Of a stretch of DNA of 28,352 nucleotides, positions 7,202 through 14,503 are shown one piece after another. Source of the stretch: DASQEH01 sp038239485 (GTDB lineage Bacteria > Actinomycetota > Actinomycetes > Propionibacteriales > Nocardioidaceae); NCBI GenBank assembly GCA_038239485.1, contig JBBSET010000049.1, forward strand, positions 1 through 28,352, written 5' to 3'. The number at the start of each line of letters is the position of its first letter. Positions within the stretch are counted from its first letter, which is position 1. The notes below the pieces were generated by a model, which was not told the DNA's origin, searched no databases, and saw only the letters and a list, made by a program, of their open reading frames with translations. Both the position numbers and the translations under genes were made by a program.

Positions 7202-7687
7202 ATGACATTTACGGTCGGCGAGACAGTGGTGTATCCCAACCACGGTGCTGCTGTCATCGAAGATATTGAGACCCGCCAAATCAAAGGTGAGGACAGGCTC
7301 TATCTAGTCCTCCGAATCGTGGCCCAGACTGATCTGATCGTGCGCGTTCCTGCGTGCAACCTCGATCTCGTGGGTGTACGCGATGTTGTCGACCAGGCAG
7401 GACTCGAGCGAGTGTTCGACGTCCTGCGTGCTGAGCACACCGAAGAGCCGACGAACTGGTCTCGTCGCTACAAGGCAAACCTGGAGAAGCTGCACTCAGG
7501 TGATGTTCTCAAGGTGGCAGAGGTCGTCCGCGACTTGTGGCGCCGGGAGCGCGAGCGAGGCCTGTCAGCCGGCGAGAAGCGGATGCTCGCGAAGGCTCGG
7601 CAGATCCTCGTGTCGGAGCTTGCCTTGGCCGAGCACACCAATGAGGACAAGGCCGAGACCATCCTCGACGAGGTCTTAGCCTCCTGA
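7202..7687 (+). CDS. carD: RNA polymerase-binding transcription regulator CarD
   Basis: CarD binds the RNA polymerase beta subunit and stabilises open complexes at ribosomal and many other promoters; it is essential in mycobacteria. The 161 residues comprise an N-terminal Tudor-like polymerase-interaction domain (about 1-65, FTVGETVVYPNHGAAVIEDI) and a helical DNA-binding domain. Trp86 in PTNWSRRYKANLEKL matches the tryptophan that wedges the minor groove at the upstream edge of the bubble. GGAAAGGGG lies about 11 nt before the ATG. TATCCT at 7168-7173 could be the -10, but no clear -35 accompanies it. The gene is followed by a strong stem-loop. Confidence 0.96.
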   Translation: MTFTVGETVVYPNHGAAVIEDIETRQIKGEDRLYLVLRIVAQTDLIVRVPACNLDLVGVRDVVDQAGLERVFDVLRAEHTEEPTNWSRRYKANLEKLHSGDVLKVAEVVRDLWRRERERGLSAGEKRMLAKARQILVSELALAEHTNEDKAETILDEVLAS

Positions 7688-7691
7688 AGCC

Positions 7692-7725
7692 CTGAAGACC
7701 CCACCTGAGAAGGTGGGGTCTTCAG
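7692..7725. terminator. 15-bp stem-loop terminator after carD
   Basis: Arms 7692-7706 and 7711-7725 are perfect reverse complements closed by a GAGA tetraloop, beginning 4 nt after the carD stop. There is no T-tract. It separates carD from the IspD-like gene, which starts 35 nt later. Confidence 0.85.
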
Positions 7726-7759
7726 CGTTCCAGGTCCTCTGCTCTCGTCTGGGGGTCGG

Positions 7760-8410
7760 ATGCCCGACGTTCTCGGGCTCGTGCCCCTTGTCGGCCGCGA
7801 GCCCCTCGCGTGCTGGCCGTACAACGGTCAGGCGCTGTTCCTGCAGGCTGTCGATGCGCTGCAGGCGGTCGCGAACCCGCCCGTGATCGTGCTCGCCGAC
7901 GACGTCCAGGGGGCAGCCGTGCGTGAGGCCCTCGAGGGCTACCCTGCCGTCGTCGACCTGGCCGAATGTCCCCGGGAGGACGACCGGCTCCGAGCAGCGG
8001 TCGAGGTGGCCGATGTCGTCGTCGTCCACGACCCGCTGTGCCCGCTCGTCTCGTCGGTCTCACTGCGGCAGATGATGCGGATGTGGCAGCAGGGCACGGC
8101 CCTGGCCGCCGTCAGGCCGGTCGTCGACACGGTCAAGGCGGCGTCCGATGGCATCGTGTCGGGCACGGTCGACCGCGACACGCTACGCAGTGTCAGCTCG
8201 CCGGTCATCCTGCCTTCGGCCCTGATGCTCGACATTCCCGACCTCGGCAACACGCTGAGCGATCTCAGCGCGCTCGTCCAGTGGCTCCGCGGGCGCTGCG
8301 AGGTGGTGCTCCAGAGCGCTCCCTCTGCGTCGCGGCGCATCGAGGACGTCTCGTCGATCCAGCTCGTGCTGTCGCTCGATGCCGTGAGCCATCGGGTGCG
8401 CGAGCGCTAA
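7760..8410 (+). CDS. Degenerate IspD-like protein, predicted catalytically inactive
   Basis: This 216-residue protein occupies the site directly after carD where ispD sits in actinobacteria, and it still resembles IspD. VVVHDPLCPLV corresponds to VHDAARPL, VRPVVDTVK to the ADTVK segment, and DRDTLRSVSSPVILP to the TPQxF segment. It lacks the nucleotide-binding loop GSGxR with its following Lys at the N-terminus, the Arg of HDAARP (here Cys) and the late NxKIT lysine. It should therefore not make CDP-methylerythritol. The reading frame is intact and its base use looks like that of its neighbours, so it is likely kept for some other, perhaps structural or regulatory, role. I recall similar degenerate copies in Nocardioidaceae, but this needs a database check. 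Confidence 0.75.
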   Translation: MPDVLGLVPLVGREPLACWPYNGQALFLQAVDALQAVANPPVIVLADDVQGAAVREALEGYPAVVDLAECPREDDRLRAAVEVADVVVVHDPLCPLVSSVSLRQMMRMWQQGTALAAVRPVVDTVKAASDGIVSGTVDRDTLRSVSSPVILPSALMLDIPDLGNTLSDLSALVQWLRGRCEVVLQSAPSASRRIEDVSSIQLVLSLDAVSHRVRER

Positions 8411-8429
8411 GGACGCCGTTCGCGAGCAC

Positions 8430-8738
8430 TCAGCGCCAGATGACCGTCCAGAGCTCCCGCACGAGCTTGATGGGCTGCCGCGCCATCGCCTTGGGCAGCG
8501 ACCAGAGGAAGCCGGCCCGGTCGTCGTTCACCCGTTGCAGCATCCGGCCCGGCTTGCTCGTGACACGCTGTTCGAGATCATGGAGGTACGCCGGCAGCAG
8601 CGCCTTCGGCTGCATCTCCACGACGTGCCCGCAGTTGTGGCAGCGGGTCGACTCGAGCAGTCGACCGGCATACCTGAGATCGTGCTCTGCGGTGTGTCCG
8701 CAGGCACTGCACAGGAACTCCGCGTGCTCGACTGTCAT
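8430..8738 (-). CDS. Small zinc-ribbon-like protein coupled to ispD
   Basis: This 102-residue protein of unknown function has two Cys pairs, CSAC (residues 10-13) and CHNC (33-36), which form a probable zinc ribbon over the first 40 residues. A helical basic tail follows (LPAYLHDLEQRVTSKPGRMLQRV, then a Trp-containing amphipathic end). No signal peptide or membrane helix is clear. Its ATG overlaps the ispD stop by 4 nt (ATGA), so it is translated with ispD and is the last gene of the minus-strand block. It converges with the IspD-like gene 19 bp away. I do not recognise the family by name; nucleic-acid or protein binding is a guess. Confidence 0.72.
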   Translation of the reverse strand: MTVEHAEFLCSACGHTAEHDLRYAGRLLESTRCHNCGHVVEMQPKALLPAYLHDLEQRVTSKPGRMLQRVNDDRAGFLWSLPKAMARQPIKLVRELWTVIWR

Positions 8739-9487
8739 TCTGGCTCGCCTGGCTCGTTCGTCAGATCCCAGTGTGCCTGAGCGAGTAGGTGCTCGGCGAG
8801 GAATAGGTCTTCGGGAAATGTGATCTTGATGTTCGCCGCTGAGCTGGCGACACAGTAGATCTCAAGATCGGTGAATCGCTCGATGCAGCTCGCGGTGTCG
8901 GTTCCGACGAAGCCCGCCTTGTCGGCCTGATCGTACGCGTCCAGCAGTGGCTGGGCACGGAAGGCCTGGGGGGTCTGCACCGCCACCACATCGTGGCTCA
9001 GCGGCGCCGCGCTGGCGTCAAGTGGAACCAAGGCCGACTGTGGGCGGACGGGAAGTGCCCCGCCGTATGCCTGGGCCTTGTCGATCACGTCGGCGAACAC
9101 CGCCGTGCTGGCGAGCGGCCTGGCCGCATCGTGGATCACGACGATGTCGAGGTCTCCGCGGCGGATCTCGTCGGCCAGGCTCTGCAGCGCGTTCCACTCC
9201 GACGCGTGCCGGGTGGCGCCGCCGCGGACGAGTGAGACGTCAGCGCCGTGGGCCTCCCGGGCGAGGATGGACTCGGCGAGCGTGCGGTCGCGCTCGGCGA
9301 TGACGAGCACCAGACGCGTGACGGTGGGGAGCTGGCGGGCCCATTGGAGGGACCAGGTGAAGACCCGGCGGCCCGCCAGCGGCAGGAACACCTTGTTGGT
9401 CTCCTGGCCGACCCGCGAGCCCGAGCCCGCCGCGAGAAGCACCACGGCAGCACGGACCCGCGACAGACTCGACGACTCCGACGGCAC
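8735..9487 (-). CDS. ispD: 2-C-methyl-D-erythritol 4-phosphate cytidylyltransferase IspD
   Basis: IspD joins MEP and CTP to give CDP-methylerythritol, the third step of the MEP isoprenoid pathway. The 250-residue protein keeps the active-site set. AAGSGSRVGQETNK supplies Arg25 and Lys32, IHDAARPL supplies Asp120 and Arg123, VQTPQAFRAQPLLDAY and GTDTASCIE follow, and Lys221 is in NIKITFPEDL. The start is GTG at 9487; only a weak ribosome site is visible. It lies downstream of the SAF-domain oxidoreductase on the same strand and overlaps the zinc-ribbon gene by 4 nt. Since the copy beside carD is degenerate, this is probably the working enzyme. A related CTP-dependent cytidylyltransferase activity on another polyol phosphate remains possible. 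Confidence 0.9.
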   Translation of the reverse strand: MPSESSSLSRVRAAVVLLAAGSGSRVGQETNKVFLPLAGRRVFTWSLQWARQLPTVTRLVLVIAERDRTLAESILAREAHGADVSLVRGGATRHASEWNALQSLADEIRRGDLDIVVIHDAARPLASTAVFADVIDKAQAYGGALPVRPQSALVPLDASAAPLSHDVVAVQTPQAFRAQPLLDAYDQADKAGFVGTDTASCIERFTDLEIYCVASSAANIKITFPEDLFLAEHLLAQAHWDLTNEPGEPE

Positions 9488-9543
9488 CGCCCGAGCCTAG
9501 TGCGATGCGCCTGCGGAGACAGTCCTGGCTGGGGCGAGGAGGG

Positions 9544-9613
9544 TGTGGCTGCGCGGATCGTCGCTCGTCGACCATGGGCGGTCGGCGGTTCCGCGACAGC
9601 CCGCGCAGCCACA
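9544..9613. repeat. 13-bp inverted repeat between the oxidoreductase and ispD
   Basis: Arms 9544-9556 and 9601-9613 are perfect reverse complements separated by 44 nt. They fill much of the 147-bp gap between the oxidoreductase stop (9635) and the ispD start (9487). This may be a partial terminator, an RNA-processing site or an operator. No other gene is seen in the gap. Confidence 0.55.
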
Positions 9614-9634
9614 GGTGGTACCCCGATGGTCAGC

Positions 9635-10912
9635 TCAGGCGAACAGGGTGTCCTGGAGGCGTCGCAGGGACACGATGGTCGAGGTCTCGTCGAGCGAGAC
9701 GTCGGCGTACGTGAGCATCTCGCCCTCGGCGACGTCGCGTACGAGCGTCGCCCCTGCAAGGACGCCGAAGGGCACGAAGCCATTGGCCTTGAACTCGTCG
9801 GCGTCGTCGATGTTGCCGCGCACCATCGCGCCGCCCACACCGTCCATCTTCTCGCCGGCCTTGAGATCGCGCTTGGCGGCTGCGCCGACTTCGGCGGTCC
9901 AGTGCTCGGTGACCAGGCTCGGCCGCTGGTCCAGCACCATCTCGCAGACGGTCAGCGGCGCTTCGACACTGGCCAGGTGGAAGGGGCGGTAGAGGGCGAA
10001 GTACGGACCTGAGCCCATCTGCAGGTAGCTCATCTCGTGGTTGATGTACGGGTCGTCCGTCTTGACGATGACGAACACGCCGGGGGCGACGTCGCCGGTG
10101 CAGTAGTCGACCACTCCGGGCTTGTCGAGGACTCCGCCGTCCTCTTTCAGGGCGAACGTCTGGGCCAGCGTCGCCACCGACGACGGCGGCCCGTGCATGC
10201 CTCGCTTGGAGACGCGAAGGCCGGTGGTGTTGGCGAGTGACGCCATCTCGATCATCGCCTTGGACCCGTCCACGAAGCTGCAGAGCATCTTCGGGTTCAT
10301 CTGCTTCTCCTTGGCCCGCTCGGCGAGGGACTCAGGTGTCGCGGTGATGTCGAGCGGGTTGTTCTTGCCCTTGCCGGCGCAGATGATGTCGAAGGACAGG
10401 TCGCGGGCGTAGTCCACGAGGATCTTGGTCTCGACCGGCTCGTCGCCGCGGCAGATGGAGTACACGCTGCCCGACGTCTCGGCGATCGAGGCGAGCAGCC
10501 GGCCGACCGTGACGTCTGACTCGACGTTGAGGGTGGCCACGTGCTTGCCCGACAGCAGCGACATGAGGGCGACCTGCGCGCCGACGTCGGGGACGCCGGT
10601 GGCCTCGACGACGACGTCGACAGGCAGCTTGGCGAGGGTACTGATACCGGCGATCGCCACGGACTCGCCGTTCTCGATCGCGGCGATCTGCTCGTCGAGG
10701 GTCTCGGCGTCGCTGACCTTGCCGCCGGTCTGCTCGAGAGCCTCGCGGGCCCGGTCCAGCTGGACGTCGAGGACGGCGGATACCGCGAACCCGGGCATCC
10801 GGAGCAGCTGGGCCGCGAAACCGCGGCCCATCTGCCCGGCACCGACGAGAGCGACGCGGATGGGACGACCCAGCTCGGCCTCGCGGGCCTTGAGTCGTGA
10901 GGAGTAGTTCAT
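9635..10912 (-). CDS. NAD(P)-dependent SAF-domain oxidoreductase, DXR-like (DRL) candidate
   Basis: This 425-residue oxidoreductase resembles homoserine dehydrogenase at the N-terminus. It has a Rossmann motif VALVGAGQMGRGF (about 20-32), then VVVEATGVPDVGAQVAL and GKHVATLNVESDVTVG. A catalytic core follows (IICAGKGKNNPLDI, SFVDGSKAMIEMASLAN), and a C-terminal SAF domain (about 340-410, KRDLKAGEKMDGVGG, VPFGVLAGATLVRDVAEGE). True homoserine dehydrogenases lack SAF. The Brucella DRL enzyme, which makes MEP from DXP, belongs to this family as I recall it, and ispD is the next gene. DXP reductoisomerase activity is therefore plausible but unproven; a sugar-phosphate dehydrogenase is the alternative. 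The ATG at 10912 has GGAAGG about 7 nt upstream. It follows the PTS genes after about 100 bp. Confidence 0.8.
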   Translation of the reverse strand: MNYSSRLKAREAELGRPIRVALVGAGQMGRGFAAQLLRMPGFAVSAVLDVQLDRAREALEQTGGKVSDAETLDEQIAAIENGESVAIAGISTLAKLPVDVVVEATGVPDVGAQVALMSLLSGKHVATLNVESDVTVGRLLASIAETSGSVYSICRGDEPVETKILVDYARDLSFDIICAGKGKNNPLDITATPESLAERAKEKQMNPKMLCSFVDGSKAMIEMASLANTTGLRVSKRGMHGPPSSVATLAQTFALKEDGGVLDKPGVVDYCTGDVAPGVFVIVKTDDPYINHEMSYLQMGSGPYFALYRPFHLASVEAPLTVCEMVLDQRPSLVTEHWTAEVGAAAKRDLKAGEKMDGVGGAMVRGNIDDADEFKANGFVPFGVLAGATLVRDVAEGEMLTYADVSLDETSTIVSLRRLQDTLFA

Positions 10913-11013
10913 AACGGTGCCTTCCGATGGTGTTTTTTGACGTGCGGAACAAGGCCCGAGAACACGCGATCGTCGCCATCCTGGGCATGGGTACTGATGG
11001 GTGGGCCCGTTGC

Positions 11014-11406
11014 TCAGGGCCTCACGATGCTGATCACGTCGCCGACACGTGGTGTCGGCAGTGACCCCGGGGCCACGCACACGTCGCCCGGGAGCTTGGG
11101 CTCGGTACGTCCGTCGGCCTTGAAGTCGACGTGGCCCAGGTTCAGCAGGTTGTCGTTGACGACGTGGCCCGCCGCCAGCACGGGCAGCTCTGAGTCTCCG
11201 ATGTGGAGGATGTCGCCGGCCTGCGGGCCGCTCTCCTGTACCTCGGCGGTGTGGAGCACCGAGATCGAGTGCAGCTCCTCCGGCGACTCCGCCGCGAAGA
11301 GGATCAGGATGCCGTGCTCGAGGAACGCGGGGACCTGCTCGCCGACGGCGGTGACCGTCGTCCTGTAGACGACGGCACCAGCCGCACTCGACTCGGGGCT
11401 GCTCAT
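11014..11406 (-). CDS. srlB: PTS glucitol/sorbitol-family IIA component
   Basis: IIA of the glucitol-family PTS takes phosphate from HPr and passes it to IIB in the cytoplasm. The 130 residues match the SrlB/GutB pattern: an N-terminal strand (VVYRTTVTAVGEQV), then SISVLHTAEV whose His52 aligns with the phospho-accepting His of E. coli SrlB, then LPVLAAGHVVNDNLLNLGHV and LPGDVCVAP. The start overlaps the IIB stop by 4 nt. The true substrate cannot be read from the sequence. The lack of a sorbitol-6-phosphate dehydrogenase nearby speaks against plain sorbitol. Confidence 0.92.
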   Translation of the reverse strand: MSSPESSAAGAVVYRTTVTAVGEQVPAFLEHGILILFAAESPEELHSISVLHTAEVQESGPQAGDILHIGDSELPVLAAGHVVNDNLLNLGHVDFKADGRTEPKLPGDVCVAPGSLPTPRVGDVISIVRP

Positions 11407-11774
11407 GCTTGGATCACGTCATCTGGCTTGACCCCGGACACGAAGAGCTCCTGGGTGATGAACTGGGCCAGCGGGCCAGCGGGCGACGTCGCATGGATGT
11501 CGACCGTGAGCACCTTCTTCATGGGGTAGACGCCCACTCGGGCAGTGCCACCGCAGTCGATGACCGCAACGGCGATCTGGTCGAACGGCTTGGAGCTCTT
11601 GAACCCGTCGAACGGCGTGCCGCCGGTCAGGTCCGCGATGCGCTGGGCCACGGGGTGGATACCGCCACCGGTCACCGAGTAGATGTAGGGCTTGGCGTCG
11701 GTGGGAGTGATCGTGAGGGGTCCTCCCCAGCCGCCGCGCCCCTTGGCGATGGTGACTGACTTGTACTCGGACAT
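11403..11774 (-). CDS. PTS glucitol/sorbitol-family IIB domain, separate protein
   Basis: This 123-residue protein is the IIB part that in E. coli forms the N-terminal half of SrlE. Landmarks are KGRGGWGGPLTITP, TGGTPFDGFK and VAVIDCGGTARVGVYP, in which Cys74 is the expected phosphocysteine, then SPAGPLAQFITQELFVSGVK. It receives phosphate from IIA and passes it to the substrate carried by IIC. It ends where SrlE would continue into its membrane part; that part is encoded by the gene 32 bp upstream. So the E. coli fusion is split here and the order is IIC2 then IIB. Confidence 0.92.
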   Translation of the reverse strand: MSEYKSVTIAKGRGGWGGPLTITPTDAKPYIYSVTGGGIHPVAQRIADLTGGTPFDGFKSSKPFDQIAVAVIDCGGTARVGVYPMKKVLTVDIHATSPAGPLAQFITQELFVSGVKPDDVIQA

Positions 11775-11806
11775 GTGGTTCCTTTCGATTGGAGGGTAAG
11801 GAGTGG

Positions 11807-12403
11807 TCAGGCGCCGGCGTAGAGGCCGATGCTTGCGAAGTAGGCGATGACGACGGACAGCGGTCCCGTCAACAGCCGGGAGAAGAGCACCGCTGGCACC
11901 CCCGCCTCTACAGTCTCCGGCTCAGCCTCACCCAACGCTAGCCCGACGGGGATGAAGTCGCAGCCGACCTGGGGGTCGATCGCGAAGAGCGCGGGCAGCG
12001 CGAGGTGAGGGCTGATCGAGTGCTTGGCGATGGCCGGGCCGATGATCAGGGTGCCCACGATCTGGGCGATGACGGCCCCAGGCCCGAGCACCGGGGAGAG
12101 GATCGGGATCGCTGCGATGATGGAGATGAGCAGCAGCCCCCAGATGTTGTTGGCCAGCGGCTCGATCCGGTGCGCCAGCCAGGTGCCGATGCCCGAGTAG
12201 TTGATGATGCCGATCAGCACCGAGATGAAGGCCATGAACGGCAAGATGTTGCGGATGATGGTGTCGATCGTGTCGCGGCCTGCCTGGTAGAGGACGCCGA
12301 CGACCCCGCCGACTGCCTGGCCGGTCTTGACCAGGACGCTGTTGAAGGCGTCGAAGGCGCTGGTCTTCCTCTGTGGTGGTCGGTTCTGGGTGGACGTGCT
12401 CAT
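11807..12403 (-). CDS. PTS glucitol/sorbitol-family membrane component IIC2 (C-terminal half of SrlE)
   Basis: This 198-residue membrane protein corresponds to the second half of E. coli SrlE. Conserved blocks are GRDTIDTIIRNILPFMAFIS, ILSPVLGPGAVIAQIVGTL and the strongly conserved HLALPALFAIDPQVGCDFIP, with several hydrophobic segments between. A short hydrophilic Ser/Thr/Pro start precedes the membrane part and no IIB domain is attached. It forms the sugar-translocating unit together with IIC. Its ATG overlaps the IIC stop by 4 nt. Confidence 0.92.
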   Translation of the reverse strand: MSTSTQNRPPQRKTSAFDAFNSVLVKTGQAVGGVVGVLYQAGRDTIDTIIRNILPFMAFISVLIGIINYSGIGTWLAHRIEPLANNIWGLLLISIIAAIPILSPVLGPGAVIAQIVGTLIIGPAIAKHSISPHLALPALFAIDPQVGCDFIPVGLALGEAEPETVEAGVPAVLFSRLLTGPLSVVIAYFASIGLYAGA

Positions 12404-13038
12404 GCCATGGCTCCTTCGACTTCGACGTTGGCAGCGGCGCGGGCCATCAGGCGCGCGGTGATGAACTCGGTCACGATGCCGCGGATGAAGATCACGACCA
12501 TCCCGACCAGCAGGTAGCGCACGGCCAGGTCGCCCAGGGGGAGGCCGAGACTGGTGATGCCGGCCGCCACGCCGAGGTAGACGAACAGCTCACCGGAGTT
12601 GGCGTGCGGGAACAGGCCTGTGACCGGGTGCACGAAGCTCACCGCAGAGTCGTAGAACGCCGGCTTGAACCTCTCCGGCAGGAAGCGCCCGACGGTGTAG
12701 GCCATCGGGTTGGTGAAGAAGAAGACCGCCAGGACGGGCAGCAGGAGGTACCGGACGGGGTACCACTGGATACCGGGACGGGCCGCCATCGTGCCGAACG
12801 ACTCGATCCGCTCGGGGCCGATCAGCCGGATGAGCGCATTGACCGCGGTCAACAGCACGACGAGCAGCGGGATGATGCCTGTCACCAGGCCCAGGAACAC
12901 GGTTCCGCCGGCCTGGAACGCCCCGATGAAGTGCTCGGCTGCTGAGGCCAGGGCTCCGAAGAAGCCGGTCGGTGGTGCGACGGTGGGAGTTGGCGCGGCG
13001 GCCACTAACCAGTGGGACGCCATCAGGGATGCGGACAT
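12400..13038 (-). CDS. srlA: PTS glucitol/sorbitol-family membrane component IIC (SrlA)
   Basis: This 212-residue polytopic membrane protein matches SrlA/GutA: FIGAFQAGGTVFLGLVTGII, PLLVVLLTAVNALIRLIGPE, then FFFTNPMAYTVGRFLPERFK and SFVHPVTGLFPHANSGELFV, the best-conserved part of the family. It carries the polyol across the membrane while it is phosphorylated. GAGGAG lies about 9 nt before the ATG at 13038; an in-frame ATG at 13023 is a poorer alternative. It follows gutM after 78 bp and overlaps the IIC2 start by 4 nt. Confidence 0.93.
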   Translation of the reverse strand: MSASLMASHWLVAAAPTPTVAPPTGFFGALASAAEHFIGAFQAGGTVFLGLVTGIIPLLVVLLTAVNALIRLIGPERIESFGTMAARPGIQWYPVRYLLLPVLAVFFFTNPMAYTVGRFLPERFKPAFYDSAVSFVHPVTGLFPHANSGELFVYLGVAAGITSLGLPLGDLAVRYLLVGMVVIFIRGIVTEFITARLMARAAANVEVEGAMA

Positions 13039-13116
13039 ACAGGACTCCTCGCAATATGGGTGGGGTTGAGCCCGGCCCGCAAGCGATGGGCCGTGACAGT
13101 TGTGGAGGCGGAGCGG

Positions 13117-13506
13117 CTAGCCGGCCTTCGCCAGGTAGGTGTTCAAGGTCTCGGCGGCATGTTGAAGGGCGTCGCGAACTCGGGGGTCGATGGACGGTAC
13201 GGACCCGTTGCCTCGCAGGCGGGCGAGCGACAGCCCTTTGACCGTCGGCAGCTCTCGCGGCCGGGCCAGGGTGGTCCACCCGCTGAGCGAGATCGCCTTG
13301 GTGATCCTGCCGTTGGTGTCCGCGGCGATGGCGACGAACGCCTTGCCTCCGCGGTAGCGCTTCCCGGCACCGCCGATGGAGATGTTGCCGTGCTTTCGGA
13401 GCTCGCGTACGGCGGCGCCGAATGCCTTGGTCTGCCGGTAGGTCGTGCAGACCTGCAGCAGCATGCCGATGACGACGGCACCGAGGACGAGAATGATGGG
13501 GTTCAC
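13117..13506 (-). CDS. gutM: Glucitol operon activator GutM
   Basis: This 129-residue protein has one N-terminal membrane helix (IILVLGAVVIGMLLQV) and a soluble part with the GutM pattern: YRQTKAFGAAVRELRKHG, GAGKRYRGGKAFVAIAAD and ISLSGWTTLARPRELP. In E. coli and Lactobacillus GutM is needed for full expression of the sorbitol operon, acting with the repressor GutR; the mechanism is unclear. The GTG start overlaps the stop of the SorC-type regulator by 4 nt, so the regulator pair is made together. Its presence confirms that this is a regulated, complete gut-type PTS locus. Confidence 0.88.
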   Translation of the reverse strand: MNPIILVLGAVVIGMLLQVCTTYRQTKAFGAAVRELRKHGNISIGGAGKRYRGGKAFVAIAADTNGRITKAISLSGWTTLARPRELPTVKGLSLARLRGNGSVPSIDPRVRDALQHAAETLNTYLAKAG

Positions 13507-14480
13507 GCGATGGCTCCTTCTTGAGAGGTTGCCGCGGCGAGGACGCCACGGGCGAGGCTCTCGTCGCAGATCAGGACGTCGACGAGGCGGCCCCGCAGGG
13601 CCCCCAGCGCGCCGGGTACCTTGGTGCGGCCCTCGGCGACGCCGACGACCGTCGGGATGCCGGCGAGGTCCTCGAGGGTGACGGCGAGGACCCGGTCGTG
13701 GACGGCACCCGCGACCTCCTTGCCGTGCTGGTCGAAGTACCGCGCCGCGATGTCGCCGACGGGAAGCTGCCGCCAGAAGTCGGCCGCCTCGAACTCGCTC
13801 AGCTCGAGTGAGCGGAGCACAGCTGCCGACGACCCGTGCGACGGGGTGCCGATGCCGACGAAGGCGATGTCGGCGGCACGGGCGGCCGCGAGGGCATGCG
13901 AGATCGATGCCTCGCCGACCAGCGCCTCACGGGCCGCCTTCGTGGTGAGGGTCGCCGGAGCATGCAGGTACCGGTAAGACGCGCCGAGCCTCGAGGCCAG
14001 CTCCCTGACCAGCTCCTGACCGCTGATCTCGTTGTCGATCGATGACAGGCCGCCGACGAGCTGCACGAGCTGGACCGCGTGGTTGCGGTCACTCGTGGTG
14101 GCCCAGACCATCGCCTGCAGCGCATGGCCCCAGGACAGCGCGACCGTCATCTGGTCCCTGATCGTGTCGAGCAGCAGACGCGAGGCGAGCAGGCCCACCT
14201 GGCTGCTGCTGCTCTGGGCGAAGGCACCCGGCCGCTGCGCCACCCGTGCGTCACGCAGCCCGAACGTCTCCTCGAGCTGACGCTCGAGCTGGCGCTCGCG
14301 CCCGGCCGGATCGTTGATCCGGATCTCCACGATGCCCTGGGAGAGGGCGTCGCTGAGCATCCGGGACACGTTCGACCGGCTGAGACCGAGGCGCGTTGCC
14401 ACTTCCTGCTGAGAAAGGCTGTCGAGGTAGTACAACCTGGCTACCTGCAGCAGGGCCTTGGGGTCTCGTGGGGCTGGCAT
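13503..14480 (-). CDS. SorC-family sugar-responsive transcription regulator
   Basis: SorC-family regulators bind DNA through an N-terminal helix-turn-helix and sense a sugar phosphate through a C-terminal domain related to glucosamine-6-phosphate isomerase. Here the helix-turn-helix is at about residues 22-42 (LSQQEVATRLGLSRSNVSRM). The effector domain includes LSWGHALQAMVWAT, LVQLVGGLSSIDNEISGQEL and IAFVGIGTPSHGS. The ATG at 14480 has GGAGG 5 nt upstream; the GTG six bases earlier would overlap that site. It is the first gene of the operon with gutM and the PTS. Its effector is probably the phosphorylated product of the PTS. A likely DNA site is discussed at 14504-14512 and 17923-17931. Confidence 0.9.
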   Translation of the reverse strand: MPAPRDPKALLQVARLYYLDSLSQQEVATRLGLSRSNVSRMLSDALSQGIVEIRINDPAGRERQLERQLEETFGLRDARVAQRPGAFAQSSSSQVGLLASRLLLDTIRDQMTVALSWGHALQAMVWATTSDRNHAVQLVQLVGGLSSIDNEISGQELVRELASRLGASYRYLHAPATLTTKAAREALVGEASISHALAAARAADIAFVGIGTPSHGSSAAVLRSLELSEFEAADFWRQLPVGDIAARYFDQHGKEVAGAVHDRVLAVTLEDLAGIPTVVGVAEGRTKVPGALGALRGRLVDVLICDESLARGVLAAATSQEGAIA

Positions 14481-14503
14481 CGTCACCTCCGTTCAGTGGT
14501 TTG

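Noticed and set aside
9635..10912. Homoserine dehydrogenase of threonine synthesis
   Set aside because: The C-terminal SAF domain and the PTS/ispD context do not fit; true homoserine dehydrogenases have no SAF domain and often carry ACT.
11014..14480. Ordinary sorbitol utilisation operon
   Set aside because: No sorbitol-6-phosphate 2-dehydrogenase is encoded in the block, and the attached enzymes do not belong to sorbitol catabolism.
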